From contig CAJNDS010001968.1 of the NCBI GenBank assembly GCA_905221605.1, positions 502,593 through 566,592 on the forward strand: 64,000 nucleotides of DNA, given 5' to 3'. This document shows positions 32,481-43,892 of this stretch, in pieces. This DNA comes from Symbiodinium natans. Its lineage: Eukaryota; Sar; Dinophyceae; Suessiales; Symbiodiniaceae. A program made the translations under genes and the position numbers. Position 1 is the first letter of the stretch. Every line of letters begins with the position of its first letter. The notes beneath the pieces were generated by a model. That model had not been told where the DNA came from, made no database searches, and saw only the letters and a list, made by a program, of their open reading frames with translations.

Positions 32481-34327
32481 GGTCCAGGGCATGGGGGGTT
32501 CAGGGTTTGGGGTTTAGGGTCTAGGTCCATGGTGATTGGGATATCCAGGGATTAAGCCTTAAGAAGGATTAAGACGTACAGCCATAAACCCGAGCTTAGG
32601 GTTTAAGGTCCGGCTTGGGATTCTGAATTCAAGGATGGAAGGTTGAAGGGTCTACGGGTTTACCAAGACTGATATTGACAATCTTGTTCTTTCTTCGGGT
32701 GGTTGTATAGGTTCAAAAAAATATTGCCCTAAGCCCTAAACCATAAACCCCAAAGTTGAACCTGTTGTTGGGTGCTCTACCCCTCTTTCCTCAAGGTCCC
32801 AAGCTCGACCTCCTACCCCTAGAAAACTCCCGCAGCACGACACGCCCACAATTTAAGCTTTAAAGATTGGGCCCGGCCATGGTTTACGGTTTTAGGTTTT
32901 GGGGTTTAGGGTTTAGGGTTGGCTTAAAATTTCGGGTTCAGGGCATAAGAGCCTCCCAAGCAGTAGACGCTGAATTTGGGGGCTTTTTGCACTGGCATTG
33001 AAGAGCAGCTGGGTTCATCGTAGTCAGCCTGACCTTTTGTAGGGTTGGGAGTTTGAGGTTTAAGTGCTTGTAGGGTTTCGGGTTTAGGGTTTAGGGTTCG
33101 GGGGTTCAGCCTTAGCCCTAAAACCCTGAGACGGGCTCTACCCTTTCGGGGCTAGGGTTTTGGGTTTAGGGTTTGGGGAGTAAGGGTTTAGGGTTTTGGG
33201 TTTAGGGTTTAATTAGGGTTTAGGGTTTGTGGGGTTAGGGTTTAGGGTTTAGGGTTTAGGTTTTAGGAAGATACTACAGCTGCCATGGCAGGTGAGGAAT
33301 CCTCAGTCGCCAGCTGCGAGCCCAGAAGTCTAGGGGTTTTACGGGTTTAGGGTTTAGGATCCCTTTTTGGGTTTAGGGAGGGGTCAAGGAGGTAGCATTT
33401 GCGGTCGTATGGGGCTTTGGGACACTGATTGAGGGAGCAGCCCTAAACCCTAAACCCTAAACCCTAAAGAAAGGCTCTGAGGTCTCATGGTTCTTGGAGA
33501 TTTTGGGTTTCTTTGGTTTGTCTTATGCTCCGCGCATCTTCAGCTCACAACCCAACCTCTAACCCTCTAAACCCTCTAAACCCTCTAAACCCTCTAAACC
33601 CTCTAAGCCCTCTAAGCCCTCTAAACCCTCTAAACCCTCTAAACCCCCAAACCCCCAAACCCCGAGCCCCAAACCCTAAACCCTAAACCCCAAACCCCAA
33701 ACCCTAAACCCTACACCCGAAGCCGGCAGGGACTGTATGGGTTGGTGGTCTCTTTAAGTAGAGTTTCTGCTTTATAGGGGCATATATTCGGGGTTCTCAT
33801 TGGTGTATCTAGGGGCTATATTAAGGCTTAAGGTATGAGGGCAACAAAGAAAAGAGGCCACCGGCCTTTATAAGGTAGAGATCAAAGACCCCCGAGGCGA
33901 GCCCACGATGTTCATTTCCCCTTTGGGCAGTTTAATGGGTTTGGTTGCCCACCCCAACTTAGTCGGTAGCCCAGTGGTGCCCTTTTGCCCATTTTTTGGT
34001 TCACGGTTCCCTTATAAAGTAGCCAACCCGAAAAAGGGTTACCCTCATTTTAGTACGTTTACCGGGCTACCAAGCTTAACATCCGCAGTACTGTAGCTAC
34101 TTGGCACTGCAGCTGTCTACTATATCTTCAGGGTCAAACATTATCAAAGTTGTCACCAGCCACTTTGTCAATTTGTGGGGTCTCTTGGGTTACAGTCAGA
34201 GACATCTTTCAAACCCTAAAGTACACCCTAAGCGCCAGACTCCGGACCCTCGAACCTGCGCCCTGAACCCTAAACCCTAAACCCTAAACCCTGAACCCTG
34301 AACCCTAAACCCTAAACCCCAAACCGT
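32481..34327. other. Degenerate telomere-like tract, 9-mer array, MITE E
   Basis: TTTAGGG variants lie at 32890-32915, 33075-33100, 33150-33270 and 33350. The 9-mer CCCTCTAAA is repeated about ten times at 33545-33640, followed by CCCCAAA/CCCTAAA to 33715. CCCTAAA lies at 34262-34325. No gene recognised. Confidence 0.55.
33963..34074. mobile_element. MITE family E copy
   Basis: GTCGGTAGCCCAGTGGTGCC at the left and ACCGGGCTACCAAG at the right, sharing the inner GGTTCCCTTATAAAGTAGCC and CCGAAAAAGGGTTACCC blocks with the other copies. Confidence 0.8.
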
Positions 34328-34412
34328 GCCTTTGATGCCCTCGAAGGCGTAACCTCCGGGTCCGGAGGCGCGGCTTCACGGCGTGACGACAGCAAGATGC
34401 AGAGCACGTCAG
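34328..34412 (+). CDS. Exon-like island (AFDALEGVTSGSGGAASRRD)
   Basis: A GC-rich segment between CCCTAAA and TTTAGGG arrays, open in one + strand frame, with Gly/Ser-rich low-complexity composition. Confidence 0.3.
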
Positions 34413-34720
34413 GGTTTAGGGTTTAGGGTTTAGGGTTTTTAGGGTAAGGTTTACAGGGTTTTGTGTTTACATGTTGAATTCGTCGTTTTTTGTGGCTTAG
34501 GTCGCGCTTGAAGAAGTTTGGGGTTTAGCGTTTCAGGTTTGTAGGGTGCAGCTCTTGTAGCCCCCTTTCAACCGCAGCTCAATTGTAGCCCCCTTTCAAC
34601 CCTCGGCGCTGACCCCAGACCCCGCTGTAGATTCAAGGGACTAAAGGAGGGACCCTTATAATGGACCTTAGGAGTCTTTAAGGGCGATTTAAGCACATAG
34701 GGGTCCTTATAAGGATTATG

Positions 34721-34825
34721 TGGGTGGTTGTCAAAATTATGGGTCCCTTTTTGGATCCCTATTATAATACATAAACTAATCTCTAGGGTACCCCAAAAAG
34801 GGATCGTAATCTTGACAGCCACCCA
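34721..34825. mobile_element. MITE family B copy 1
   Basis: TGGGTGGTTGTCAAAATTAT at the left pairs with CGTAATCTTGACAGCCACCCA at the right. 105 bp, AT-rich core. A second copy lies at 39132. Confidence 0.85.
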
Positions 34826-36020
34826 TGTTGGGGTTGTATAGGGGAATAAGATTGAGGGTCCGTTAGGGTTTAGGGTTTAGACTTTAGGGTTTAGGGTTAG
34901 GGTTTAGATGTAAAGAAAAAGCTTAGAGATCTGGACTTAGAAAAGCAGTGCTCTAAACCCTAAATCCGGCTGCCCTGGCGCATTCTTGCCCTTGCCTTTG
35001 GTGGCGTTGAGCTTCTTCTGAGGTTTGAGGGTCTTGACATGTAAGATCCATAGCAACTTAAACCCTGAACCCTAAACCATAAAAGCCTTGTGTACAGCAG
35101 GGGTCGGAATAATTACAATCATGTTCCTCCCATGGCCCCTGTATAATTATACTCGAATAACCCCCCCGAAACCCCTCCCATATTACTTTGGTTTGGTGTT
35201 TCCGAGGTCTTAAGGCTTTTCAACTTCTGGGTTGACGGGTTTAGGGTTTCGGGCTTCGGGCTACTCATCCAGGTTTCTACCAGTGTGATACCACATGCTT
35301 GCTACGTATTCCTCCATTATACTGCACTTCTGTTATTCCATTGTATATAGGGATGTTCCCCCTTATACTAACAGTCCTTAATTGGGATTACGGTACCCCC
35401 TACTATCATCCCTGTTCGGGACTGTTAGTATAAAGGGGGAACGTTCTACGTTATCAGTTATGTGACTTGAGTCCAGAATGCCGGGTTCAGGGTGCAATGC
35501 TCTTTTCGCGGAAAAAAAAGGCTTCCATGCACGTAGTGCTGGCACGTCGGGCCGGAGAACAAGACTCGCCCCCCCCCCCCCCCCCTCCTTGGTTTAGGGT
35601 TTAGGGTTTAGGGTTCAGGGTTTAGGGTTCAGGGTTTAGGGTTCAGGGTTTGGGTTAGGGATCTTATAAAGCTCTAATAGACCTCTTGCAGCTCTAAGAG
35701 ACCTCTCAGTCGATGCAAAAGATCATACCCGATAAGGCTTTCAGAGAAGCTGAGCGGGCAAACGCTAAGCCACACAGAAGCACCGAACCCCAAACCCTAA
35801 ACTGTAGGGGTCGAAAAATTAGTAATCGTCTTCCCTTGTGGTCCCTTTATAAATATACTATAAGAATCCCCAAAGAATATTCTAATCATTAATGCCCGTA
35901 TCTTAAACCCCAAACCCTCAAACCCCCAAAACCCCAAACCCTAATCCCCGAACCCTAAACCCCAGACCCTAAACCCCGAACCCTAAACCCCAAACCCCTA
36001 ACCCTAAACCCTGAGCCCCT
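34826..36020. other. Spacer with MITE C and two half-elements (family K)
   Basis: TTTAGGG lies at 34864-34910 and 35593-35660; CCCCAAA/CCCTAAA variants lie at 35908-36010. A C run lies at 35567-35586. Two related blocks starting near 35098 and 35808 (AGGGGTCGG/GAAWAATTA-type) resemble a third at 57210 and may be one end of another MITE family. Confidence 0.5.
35350..35446. mobile_element. MITE family C copy
   Basis: GGGATGTTCCCCCTTATACT at the left and TATAAAGGGGGAACGTTC at the right, with AACAGTCC and GGACTGTTAG inside. 97 bp. Confidence 0.82.
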
Positions 36021-36131
36021 GAAGGTGAAGACTCCGATGATGGCGGCGCCAGCGTCACGAGCAAGCAGAGCGATGCAACCCAGAGCAGCAGGACTCGCAA
36101 GCCCTCTCGGAAAGTCTCCTCGTACGGTTGA
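36021..36131 (+). CDS. Exon-like island, possibly terminal (EGEDSDDGGASVTSKQSDAT...)
   Basis: Open for 36 codons to TGA after a CCCTAAA array. The first half is acidic and the second half is basic/Ser-rich (SSRTRKPSRKVSS), like a disordered tail. Strong G/C-ending codons. Confidence 0.4.
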   Translation, partial: EGEDSDDGGASVTSKQSDATQSSRTRKPSRKVSSYG

Positions 36132-37371
36132 GAGGGGGTGTGAGGGTTTAGGGTTTCGGGTTCGGGGCGAGGGTTTTAGGGCTTAAGGTTTGGGATTTTC
36201 GGGCTTCGGGTTCCTAAACCCTAAACCCGAAACCCTAAGATTTCCCGAGTCCGGTGTTCGGAGCTTGTCTATAAGGGCTTTTTGCGACAAATAGAATGGA
36301 CCCCATGTAGTAGCATTCCCTGAATGGTAAGGACCCGAAAAAGGTAGCCCCACTGTCGGAACTGCCATATACTACAAGCCCAACGCCCCCCCCCCCCCCC
36401 CCCCCCACAAAAAAAAATAAAATAAAACTCAAGCCCAGAGCTCCAAAACTGCAACCCCCCCAAGACCCTAACCCTGAGTCTACACAAGCTTCAACGGCTA
36501 AAGCCCTAGACCGTAATGTTGACAATTGGCGCCCAATTGCAGCCCTAAACCCTAAACCCTAAACCCCAAACCCCAAACCCCAAACCCTAAACCCTAAACC
36601 CTAAACCCTTTGAAAACTGCCCAATTGCAGCCCACTGCAGGATGAGCTTCTTGGTTGCGCTTTGTGATGCCCCGGGTGCTTCTATGCTTCTATGGGCGTG
36701 CGGTCAGGGTTTAGGGGGGTGGGTTTAGGGTTTAGAGTTTAGGGCTTAGGGGTTTAAGGCGTTAGGGATTTTCGGCTTTATGTTGTCTGGTTTAGGGCTC
36801 AGGGCTAAGGGTTTTTGGGCTTTTGGGCTTTAAGGCTTTCAGGTTAGAAGGCTTCAGGACTTAGGGTATAGGTTGTAGGGACTTAGGGCTTTATATTTGA
36901 GGGGGTTAATTAGGGACTTAGGGGTTTGGTGCTAGGGTTTTAGTCTAATGGGCTTTTCGGGTTTCAGTGCCTTACGGCTTTTGAGGCTTGAGGGGTTTAG
37001 GGGGTTTGAGGTTGGTTTGTAGCTTTCTGGGTGTTTAGTGTTAGGGTTTGGGGTCCATGGTTCAGGGGGTGAAAATGTGTGGGCTTTGCGGGCTTTTGGT
37101 CTTGTTAGCTCAGGGTGGAGGGTTGAGAACTTAGTTACGAGCTTGTAGGGGTTGGGGGGAAGCGCGTTTGGCATAGTTCAACCAGAGTCAAGGTTAGGAT
37201 GTAGGGTTTAGAAACCCTAAACCCTAAACCCTAAACCCTAAACCCTAAACCCTAAACCCTAAACCCTAAACCCTAAACCCTAAACCCTAAAGAGGCTCGT
37301 GCCGTTTCTGTGCACCTGAATGAGCTTCCTTGACAGGGCTTTGGTTCTCAAGTTCTCAACCCCGAAGCCCA
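36132..37371. other. Telomere-like arrays and degenerate G-rich tract
   Basis: A C run lies at 36387-36406, CCCTAAA/CCCCAAA at 36544-36610, degenerate TTTAGGG-derived sequence at 36705-37110, and a head-to-head junction GGGTTTAGAAACCC at 37205 leading into about 11 perfect CCCTAAA units to 37291. No gene recognised. Confidence 0.55.
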
Positions 37372-37450
37372 AAATGCCTTGGTTTGGTAAGAGATGTGGG
37401 CAGCCAAGGCAAGAGCACGAACCAGCCGGAATCTCAGGAAAGGAGTGTTT
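37372..37450 (+). CDS. Exon-like island (MPWFGKRCGQPRQEHEPAGI)
   Basis: Open frame with a natural residue mix; it lies in a longer frame that runs from 37320 to 37559, but the remainder reads repeat. Weak. Confidence 0.25.
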
Positions 37451-39006
37451 AGGGTTTAGGGTTCAGGGTTTAGGGTTTAGGTTTCCCCTTGGGTTTAGGG
37501 TTGCGGGCTTCGTTCCTTCACTCCCTTTCGTCTTCTATAAGGGCGGATGCAGATCTTGACGACCATGACCGCTCTGAACCCGGTAAGCCCTCAAAGGTTT
37601 TCTCTGAGATCTGAAGCCCCCGGAACTTCCTCACCCCATTGTGGGTTTTAGGGTTTTAGGGTTTAGGGTTTTTAGGGTTTAGGGTCTAGGGTAAACGATC
37701 CAGTGTGTGCCTGAGCCCCAACAAAAACACCCCTAAACCCTAAACCCTAAACCCTAAACCCTAAACCCTAAAACCCTAAACCCTAAACCCCAAGCACCTC
37801 AGGCGCACAAGCCCCCGCACTCAAGATCACTGGGCCCGCCCATCCCCCTAGGGTTTAGGGTTGAGGGTTTAGGGTTTAGGGACCCCCCCCCCCCCCACCC
37901 TTCCAAAAAAAACAAAGCAGCCTGACGCGGGCCAGCCAGGTCCAGCATCGTGAGCGCAAAGTACAAGGCTGGGGGGGGGGCGGGCCTTCAGCCCGATGCA
38001 TTTTGCATCCCGCGCGCCGAAAATCCCAGGCCCTAGAGTTTAGGGTTTAGGGTTTAGGGTTTAGGGTTTAGGGTTTAGGGTTTTTCTCCAGAAAGTTGGA
38101 ATATGGTTTAAGGATGATTGCAGCTGGGATTCCCTGTACTGTGCCTTTTTTGAGGGTTGGGGACAAGGATGTGCCAACCTTTTGGGGTTTACTTTATGAT
38201 GGATCCGGGTACCGACGTCCGACGTCTTTCGAACATGTACGGCGCTAGCCGTCCCGCGGTTTTGGGGCTGTTGCCAGTGGGGGCTGGGTTTGTTTCGGCT
38301 TCCCTTCAATGGATGGGATTGAGGTTCGTGCGAGATGCCCTAAACCACAAACCCCAAACCCTAACCTAGTTTGGGTATTTTGAGCCGGAAGAAGTAGGAG
38401 CTGCACAGAATCCCTGAGTCCTGTAGATCCTGTCAGTGGCTTGGAGGCTAGGTTTGGGGCTTAGGGCTTTTTTGGGGTGCAGCTTTCTTTGTCTGACTGC
38501 AGGGCAAAAGCAATGCCGAAATCCGGCGAATTCAGGCGAGGATCTCAGCCCCATTCTCATCAGAACCCTGAGGCCTCAAGCACCCTCAAGCCCAAAGGAC
38601 CCTAAACTCTAAAACGTTGCACCCCTGATTCCGTAGTCCCCTTAAATCCAAAGCACTGAGACCCTAAATCCTAACCGGTAGCAAGGTTCCTAACATGTTT
38701 TGAAGCATTGTTTATTTAAGTTGCGCAACAAGAACCCAGTGAACCCAACTTTCCTCCAGTATTGCTTCAGAGGGTTCGGAGGTTCCGAATGTAAGCTAGT
38801 GGCTAGCTTCTACGCATGCCTAGCTTTTAGGGTTTAGGGTTTAGGGTTTAGGGTTTAGGGTTTAGGGTTTAGGGCCCCTACCCTTTTAAACCCCATGCAT
38901 CTGTCATGGAGTCGACATGCTCTGTTTGCTTACTTTCTTTGGTGTTCAGGGTTGCGTCAGGTGATCAGTGCAACCCTAAACCTCAAGCCCTGGCTTGCTG
39001 GCTCTA

Positions 39007-39127
39007 GATGGGTGGGGCCCCCGAGTTATAAGTAGAGTTACAAGGGCCCTAAATTGGGTTATAAGGACCCTAAGTTAGGTTATAAGTCCCTTAACTACAG
39101 TTAGTATAGTAAGGGGGCCCCACCCTG
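39007..39127. mobile_element. MITE family A copy 5, adjoining a family B element
   Basis: The right end is canonical (GGGGGCCCCACCCTG then TA). The left end reads GATGGGTGGGGCCCCCG instead of CAGGGTGGGG. Both sides of the element carry TAGATGGGTGG, the left end of the neighbouring family B element, so it appears inserted at that end. Confidence 0.85.
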
Positions 39128-39131
39128 TAGA

Positions 39132-39234
39132 TGGGTGGTTGTCAAAAGTATGATCCCTTTAGGGGTACCCTAAATATTTGGTGCCGTATTATAATTAATA
39201 GGGACCCCCAAAAGGGACCATAATTTTGACAACC
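39132..39234. mobile_element. MITE family B copy 2
   Basis: TGGGTGGTTGTCAAAAGTAT at the left and ATAATTTTGACAACC at the right. It is followed at once by CCCTAAACCCC repeats, which seem to have replaced the last few bases of the element. Confidence 0.8.
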
Positions 39235-39729
39235 CTAAACCCCAAACCCTAAAACCCGAGAACCACCCAGATGAATGTCACAGAATTTGCGTTTCCCTCC
39301 CGGTTGCGACCCGGCCGCCCAAGGCACTCAACACCCAAAGTCGTGAATCCTCGGCCTGAACTCGAAATTTCGGGAGTTCGCCAAGTCAGGGGTTTAGGGT
39401 TTAGGGTTTAGGATGTAGGGTTTTTTAGGGAGGACCCCCCCCCAAAAAAAAACAAAAAACAAAAATGATAATAAACAACAACAATAATAATAAGAATAAT
39501 ATGAGCCCAACTTCGAAAAATACCCATATGAGAGATTCCACCCACACCCTAAACCCTAGGCTCCAAGCCTTCCTAAACCCTATACAACTGACCAGAAGGA
39601 CGCTCAATCCCACAGGCCTGACAGAGCCCCTTTGCACCCTTAAGCCCTAAAGTTTCGGGTTTAGGGTTTAGGGCTTTCAGGGGTTTAGGGTTTAGGGTTT
39701 AGGGTTTAGGGTTTGGCTTCTTTAGTTTG

Positions 39730-39816
39730 CTGCAAAGCCTCAAGGAGCAGGAGGAGAAGGAGCGCCGGGAAAGGGACAAGGAGAAGTACGAGAGGCCCCC
39801 TGCGGGCTTCATGTAG
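39730..39816 (+). CDS. Exon-like island, charged coiled coil, possibly terminal (KEQEEKERRERDKEKYERPP)
   Basis: Open for 28 codons to TAG and preceded by TTCTTTAG, a possible acceptor. The Glu/Lys/Arg helix followed by PPAGFM and a stop looks like a real C-terminus. It lies just after a TTTAGGG array. Confidence 0.45.
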   Translation: MQSLKEQEEKERRERDKEKYERPPAGFM

Positions 39817-40440
39817 CGTTTGGAAGAATTACCGGTGGTATTCCCCTAGGGTTTAGGAGTTTAGGGTTTAGGGTTTAGGGTTCCTTTATAAATGTTCTAT
39901 CATGACCCTCAACACCCTATTCTAGTTTCTAAGGCGCCTGTAGTAGGGTTTGCTGAAGGCTTAGGGTTTAGGGTTTGTTGCTGGCAAGTTTCCCCAAGCA
40001 CAAAGACAGCGAATGCCCACATGGCTTGCACATTCATAAGAAAGCATACCTCCCTTAAACAAAGTTTGAGGATCTGAAGAAGGATTCGAGGGATATATCT
40101 CGTCTTTTGGGTTTTGAGGTGCCGGGTTTTAGGGTTTGGGGTTTAGGGTTGAAGGTTTAGGGTCTTTCTTTTGTGTCGGCTTGGCTCAGGGTGTACTCAA
40201 CTGAGTTTCAGGAGGAAACATGCTGGCTTGCTGAGAGTTTGTTTGTTCTTGCATGTCGATTGAAATGCTGATGCTTCCGTGCAATGTTGATTTTCGGGTC
40301 GCTAGATACAGGGTCACTTCCCTAAATTGTTGGGGTCATTATAAGGCGGCCCCTCTTATCCAAGGTACCCCAAAAAGCCCCAAAAGGCACCCTAAACCCT
40401 AAACCCTAAACCCTATACACCCTAAACCCTAAGCCCTAAC
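39817..40440. other. Unique spacer with scattered TTTAGGG
   Basis: TTTAGGG lies at 39848-39882, 39960-39978 and 40126-40160; CCCTAAA lies at 40390-40440. No gene recognised in the remainder. Confidence 0.55.
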
Positions 40441-40557
40441 ATGTCGTTGCGGATATCCCTCGTCTCCCACCAATCCAGAACCCGCAAACCACGAGACTTC
40501 ATGAACGCACGCAAGCCTCCACCCAGTCATGGATGCACCATAAAGAACTTCACTTAG
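40441..40557 (+). CDS. Small ATG-to-stop island (MSLRISLVSHQSRTRKPRDF...)
   Basis: Open for 38 codons, filling exactly the gap between a CCCTAAA array and a TTTAGGG array; the TAG lies in the first repeat unit. Basic composition. No family recognised. Confidence 0.3.
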   Translation: MSLRISLVSHQSRTRKPRDFMNARKPPPSHGCTIKNFT

Positions 40558-41078
40558 GGTTTAGGGCTTAGGGTTCAGGGTTTAGGGTTTAGGATTTAGG
40601 GTTTAGGGTTTAAGGTTTAGGGTTTAGGGACCGCAAACTGAGCCCTGAAACCCTTAAGCGCTTGCGCCCAGAATCCCTTAACGCCCTCTAAATGTGTTAT
40701 CCATGTCTGCATGGGTATCTTCTGGCACAAGGCCGCGAAGATTGTTCCTAGACTCATGCTTGCGTAGCCTACACGCTCAGCCCTATCAGGCTTCAGCGCC
40801 AGCGCCTAGGATATATATATGTATATACAGTTATTTGTTTATTGGAAATTTGGTTTGGGGCCTGTAGGGCTCAGGGTTTAGTGTTGGGGTTCAGGACTCT
40901 GGGTTTTGAGGGTTTAGAGGGATGCAATGAGGTGAGGGTCCATTCCGTCGGCCATCCTAAGGTGCAGGGGCTTTGGGGTTTGGGGTTCAGGGTTTAGGGT
41001 TTAGGGTTTAGGGCTTAGGGTTTAGGGTTTAGGGTTTAGGGTTTAGGGTTTAGGGGTTAGGGTTTAGACCCAAATCAG
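40558..41078. other. Telomere-like arrays and spacer
   Basis: TTTAGGG lies at 40556-40630 and a longer, nearly perfect array at 40989-41067. A short TA microsatellite lies at 40811-40828. No gene in the remainder. Confidence 0.6.
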
Positions 41079-41167
41079 CCTCCGGAGGTACAAGGAGCTC
41101 CGCTCCATCATCGAGTCCTCGGATGAGGAGGAGCTCAGCATGAGTGGAACTGACGAGGCGGACAAGG
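41079..41167 (+). CDS. Exon-like island with AG and GT flanks (LRRYKELRSIIESSDEEELS)
   Basis: It follows CAAATCAG right after a TTTAGGG array and ends before GTTGCT. The frame is open over all 89 bases with strong G/C-ending codons. The Arg/Glu helix followed by an acidic Ser-rich stretch is highly protein-like. Best single exon candidate with 51349-51402. Confidence 0.5.
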
Positions 41168-42297
41168 GTTGCTGTGTTTTGTTGTTTTTGCAGCTTCTTT
41201 GGGGTTTAGGGTTTAGGGTTTAGGGTTTAGGGGAGTTTAGGGGAGTTTAGGGGAAGTACATCCTATACCCGATTATCCCTTCAGAAGCCCTTAGAGCCAA
41301 ACCCTCAACCTCCCATCTTCCCCGTAGCGCGCGCGTGACGACTAGGCCCACTGGGACGATCATGCTCAAGATTCGGGATTTAAGCCCTAAACCCTGAACC
41401 CTAAACCCTAAACCCTAAACCCTAAACCCTAAACCCTGAACCCTAAACCCTAAACCCTAAACCCTAAACCGCACATTTGGCGGGGGAGGTTTAGGGGCAG
41501 ACCTGGGGTTCCTGAGATTGGGTCTCCAACAGTTTTAAGAATCTAGGACCTAGGACCTAGGGTTTAGGGTTTAGGGTTTAGGGTTTAGGGTTTAGGGTTT
41601 AGGGTTTAGGGTTTAGGGTACGTAACTAGGACCCGAGTAGGCCCTTAGTCCTTTTTTGAGTTTGGGTTCCCTTATTACCCCCTTTGAACCACAAAGGGCA
41701 CCCTTTTTGTTCCTAGGTGACTCTTGGTTCTAGGAAGTCATTTCTACACAACCAACATATTTCAAGTTTCTGAACACGAACACAGGAGAGACCAGTTTTA
41801 GCCGACGGGCTCAGGGTTTTGAATTTAGGCTTTAGGGTTGAGCGTCATCTGAAGTAGGCCTATGCCCCAGACCCTAGTACCTTCCGCACTGACCAAGGTA
41901 AGATGTGGTTTGATTAGCTTCAGAAGTTCGATCGCTGACCTTATTTTGTTCCCCACCCGATGTAGCAACAATGGCGACAATGCGTGAATTACGCAGAGGC
42001 CCCGTACGCCTTGTGATGATGCGTATTACATGGCGAGTTTTATCACTTGTTTGCAGTAAGATTCAGGCAACCTGGATCTGGAAAGTGGGGCCTAGCTTGT
42101 TGGACGACGATTGATGCTGTTTCCCCCTTGCATCTTCGCACCTGCAGCCCCGTAGCTGCACCCTAAACCTTCACCCCGAACACCAGACCAAGACCCGTAG
42201 TTCAGACCCTAAACCCTAAACCCAAACCCTAAACCCTAAACCCCGAACACCATGCTAATTCCCTCGTTCGTCTCGCATGACCCTAACGTGCCGACAG
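41168..42297. other. Telomere-like arrays, MITE E-type copy, spacer
   Basis: TTTAGGG lies at 41202-41232 and 41559-41620, and CCCTAAA at 41388-41470 and 42207-42243. Positions 41740-42160 are unique with no trusted gene. Confidence 0.55.
41626..41734. mobile_element. MITE family E-related copy (CTAGG ends)
   Basis: CTAGGACCCGAGTAGGCCC at the left, CTCTTGGTTCTAGG at the right, with the core GGGTTCCCTTATTACCCC and AAAGGGCACCC. It immediately follows a perfect TTTAGGG array. Confidence 0.65.
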
Positions 42298-42345
42298 GAG
42301 TCGGACGAGGAGGATTTGCTCGCTAGCCTGCTGCGCGACACCTGA
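42298..42345 (+). CDS. Exon-like island, possibly terminal (ESDEEDLLASLLRDT)
   Basis: It follows CCGACAG and is open for 15 codons to TGA, with acidic-then-leucine helix composition. It resembles an authentic C-terminus. Its phase does not join cleanly to the exon-like island at 41079-41167 without another exon. Confidence 0.4.
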   Translation, partial: ESDEEDLLASLLRDT

Positions 42346-42398
42346 GGGAGGTGTGGGGACCGACCTGCCTTTGGTAAGAAGAGTAAGCAAGGAATTTA

Positions 42399-42527
42399 CT
42401 ACTATTTGCCTAAGAACCCCCCCCCAAAAAAAAAAAAAAAAAAAAGAAGTGTTATTGCTTATAAGGGCAACATAGGGATTGTTATTTTACATGCTTTTGA
42501 AGTTCTTAAGTCTTAAGCAAATCGTAG
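42399..42527. mobile_element. MITE family D copy 2
   Basis: CTACTATTTGCCTAAGAACC at the left pairs with GTTCTTAAG and GCAAATCGTAG at the right. A C run followed by 21 A residues lies just inside the left end. Confidence 0.75.
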
Positions 42528-42739
42528 TTTAGGGCTGGTGCTTCTGAATGCTAAGCCTTAGTGCTTGAAGCCTCATCTCCATGCGGTACGGAGTGAGCAA
42601 GGGACATAGTGGGCTTCTAAACCCTAAACCCTAAACACTAAACCCTAAACCCTAAACCCTAAACCCTAAACCCTAAATCTTATAGGCATCATGGGACTCA
42701 TCTTGTGGGTGTCTTAGGAGGATCATCTACAGAGTTTAG

Positions 42740-42846
42740 TGTTTAGGGTTTAGGGTTAGGGTTTAGGGTTTAGGGTTTAGGGTTTAGGGTTTAGGGTTTA
42801 GGGTTTAGGGTTTAGGGTTTAGGGTTTAGGGTTTAGGGTTTAGGGC
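42740..42846. repeat. TTTAGGG array, about 15 units
   Basis: Nearly perfect G-rich array. CCCTAAA in the opposite orientation occupies 42618-42677, about 60 bp upstream. Confidence 0.95.
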
Positions 42847-43174
42847 TTATCTTTGGGGTTTAGGGGGTTTAGTCTCTGTCAGGCTGTTGCAGGTTTTGGC
42901 TTTCGGGTTTTGGGTTTTGGGGCTAGGTCATGGTAGCATCGTTGAGAGCAGACGAGCAATTCCGAAGGATCGCAAAGTAACTCTCTACCCCCTGTTCTGT
43001 ATTCGTACACAGGTGCATACATGTACACACGCAGCTACTTCTTGATTTTTGACATCATTCTTTCGCTGTTGTTTGCATGAACCCTAAGCCTTCTTGGGTT
43101 TAGGGTTTAGGGTTTAGGGTTTAGGGTCTAGGGTTTAGGGTTTAGGGTTTAGGGGACAGTAGGCCCACTTCCCC

Positions 43175-43279
43175 TCGGCTGTGCCTAGCCCACGGCTCGA
43201 AAGCCTGACAGCCCACCGGAAGATCCTCTCCTGTCAAGCAAAGTTCTGTGGCACCCAAGCCCGCAAGAAACAATCCTAA
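43175..43279 (+). CDS. Exon-like island (RKILSCQAKFCGTQARKKQS)
   Basis: Open for 34 codons to TAA, between TTTAGGG and CCCTAAA arrays. Natural composition with two Cys five residues apart. No family recognised. Confidence 0.36.
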   Translation, partial: SAVPSPRLESLTAHRKILSCQAKFCGTQARKKQS

Positions 43280-43417
43280 ACCCTCAGCCCTCAACCCTCA
43301 ACCCTCACCCTAAACCTTAAACCCTAAACCCGAAACCCGAAACCCTAAACCCCAAACCCTAAACCCTAAACCCTATCCTCTCTAGCAGTTGGCGCCTATC
43401 GTTCATACTTTCCGCAG

Positions 43418-43513
43418 GCACTTGGGGCTCAAGTATTGACGGAGGGGCCGCGCTTAACCCAGTGGCTTGAAATCAGCTGGAGACAAGCCTGGGCCCAAGT
43501 ACTTGGGGCTTAG
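43418..43513 (+). CDS. Exon-like island (ALGAQVLTEGPRLTQWLEIS...)
   Basis: It follows TTTCCGCAG, a good acceptor with a pyrimidine-rich lead, and is open for 31 codons to TAG, which is part of a following TTTAG-type repeat. Trp-containing, helix-like, very protein-like. Confidence 0.42.
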   Translation, partial: ALGAQVLTEGPRLTQWLEISWRQAWAQVLGA

Positions 43514-43892
43514 TGTTTAGTTTAGTTTAGTGTTTAGGGTTTAGGGTTTAGGGTCTAGGGTCGGCATCGAGATTCTGACTGGTGCGGGCTCCAGAGCCCT
43601 AACAAGCTTGGTTCGGAGCCCAAGCCCTCTAAATTATTGATGAAGGCTAGGGAGCGTTAGGTTTCGCTAACTTCCCTTCCCTTAACCCTAAACCCTAAAC
43701 CCTAAACCCTAACCCTAAACTCTAGGGTTAGGCATGAATCCGGATCTAGCGAAATCCTGCGGCTCAACCTAGCAGGTTCATCGGGTATTTTGGAAAATTC
43801 ATGGGGTACCCTTGTAAGGGTCCATACTAAGGGACCATGCAACTAGCCTTAGAGTCCCCTTGAAACCCTAAATCCAAAACCCTGAACCCTGA

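Larger units (their letters stand above)
37451..39729. other. Telomere-like arrays, two nested MITEs, spacer
   Basis: TTTAGGG lies at 37637-37690, 38039-38087 and 38826-38874; CCCTAAA lies at 37734-37790. The frame 38169-38369 (MCQPFGVYFMMDPGTDVRRL...) is open from ATG but ends in repeat, and I rate it as doubtful. An A-rich AAT-type patch lies at 39443-39502. Confidence 0.5.
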
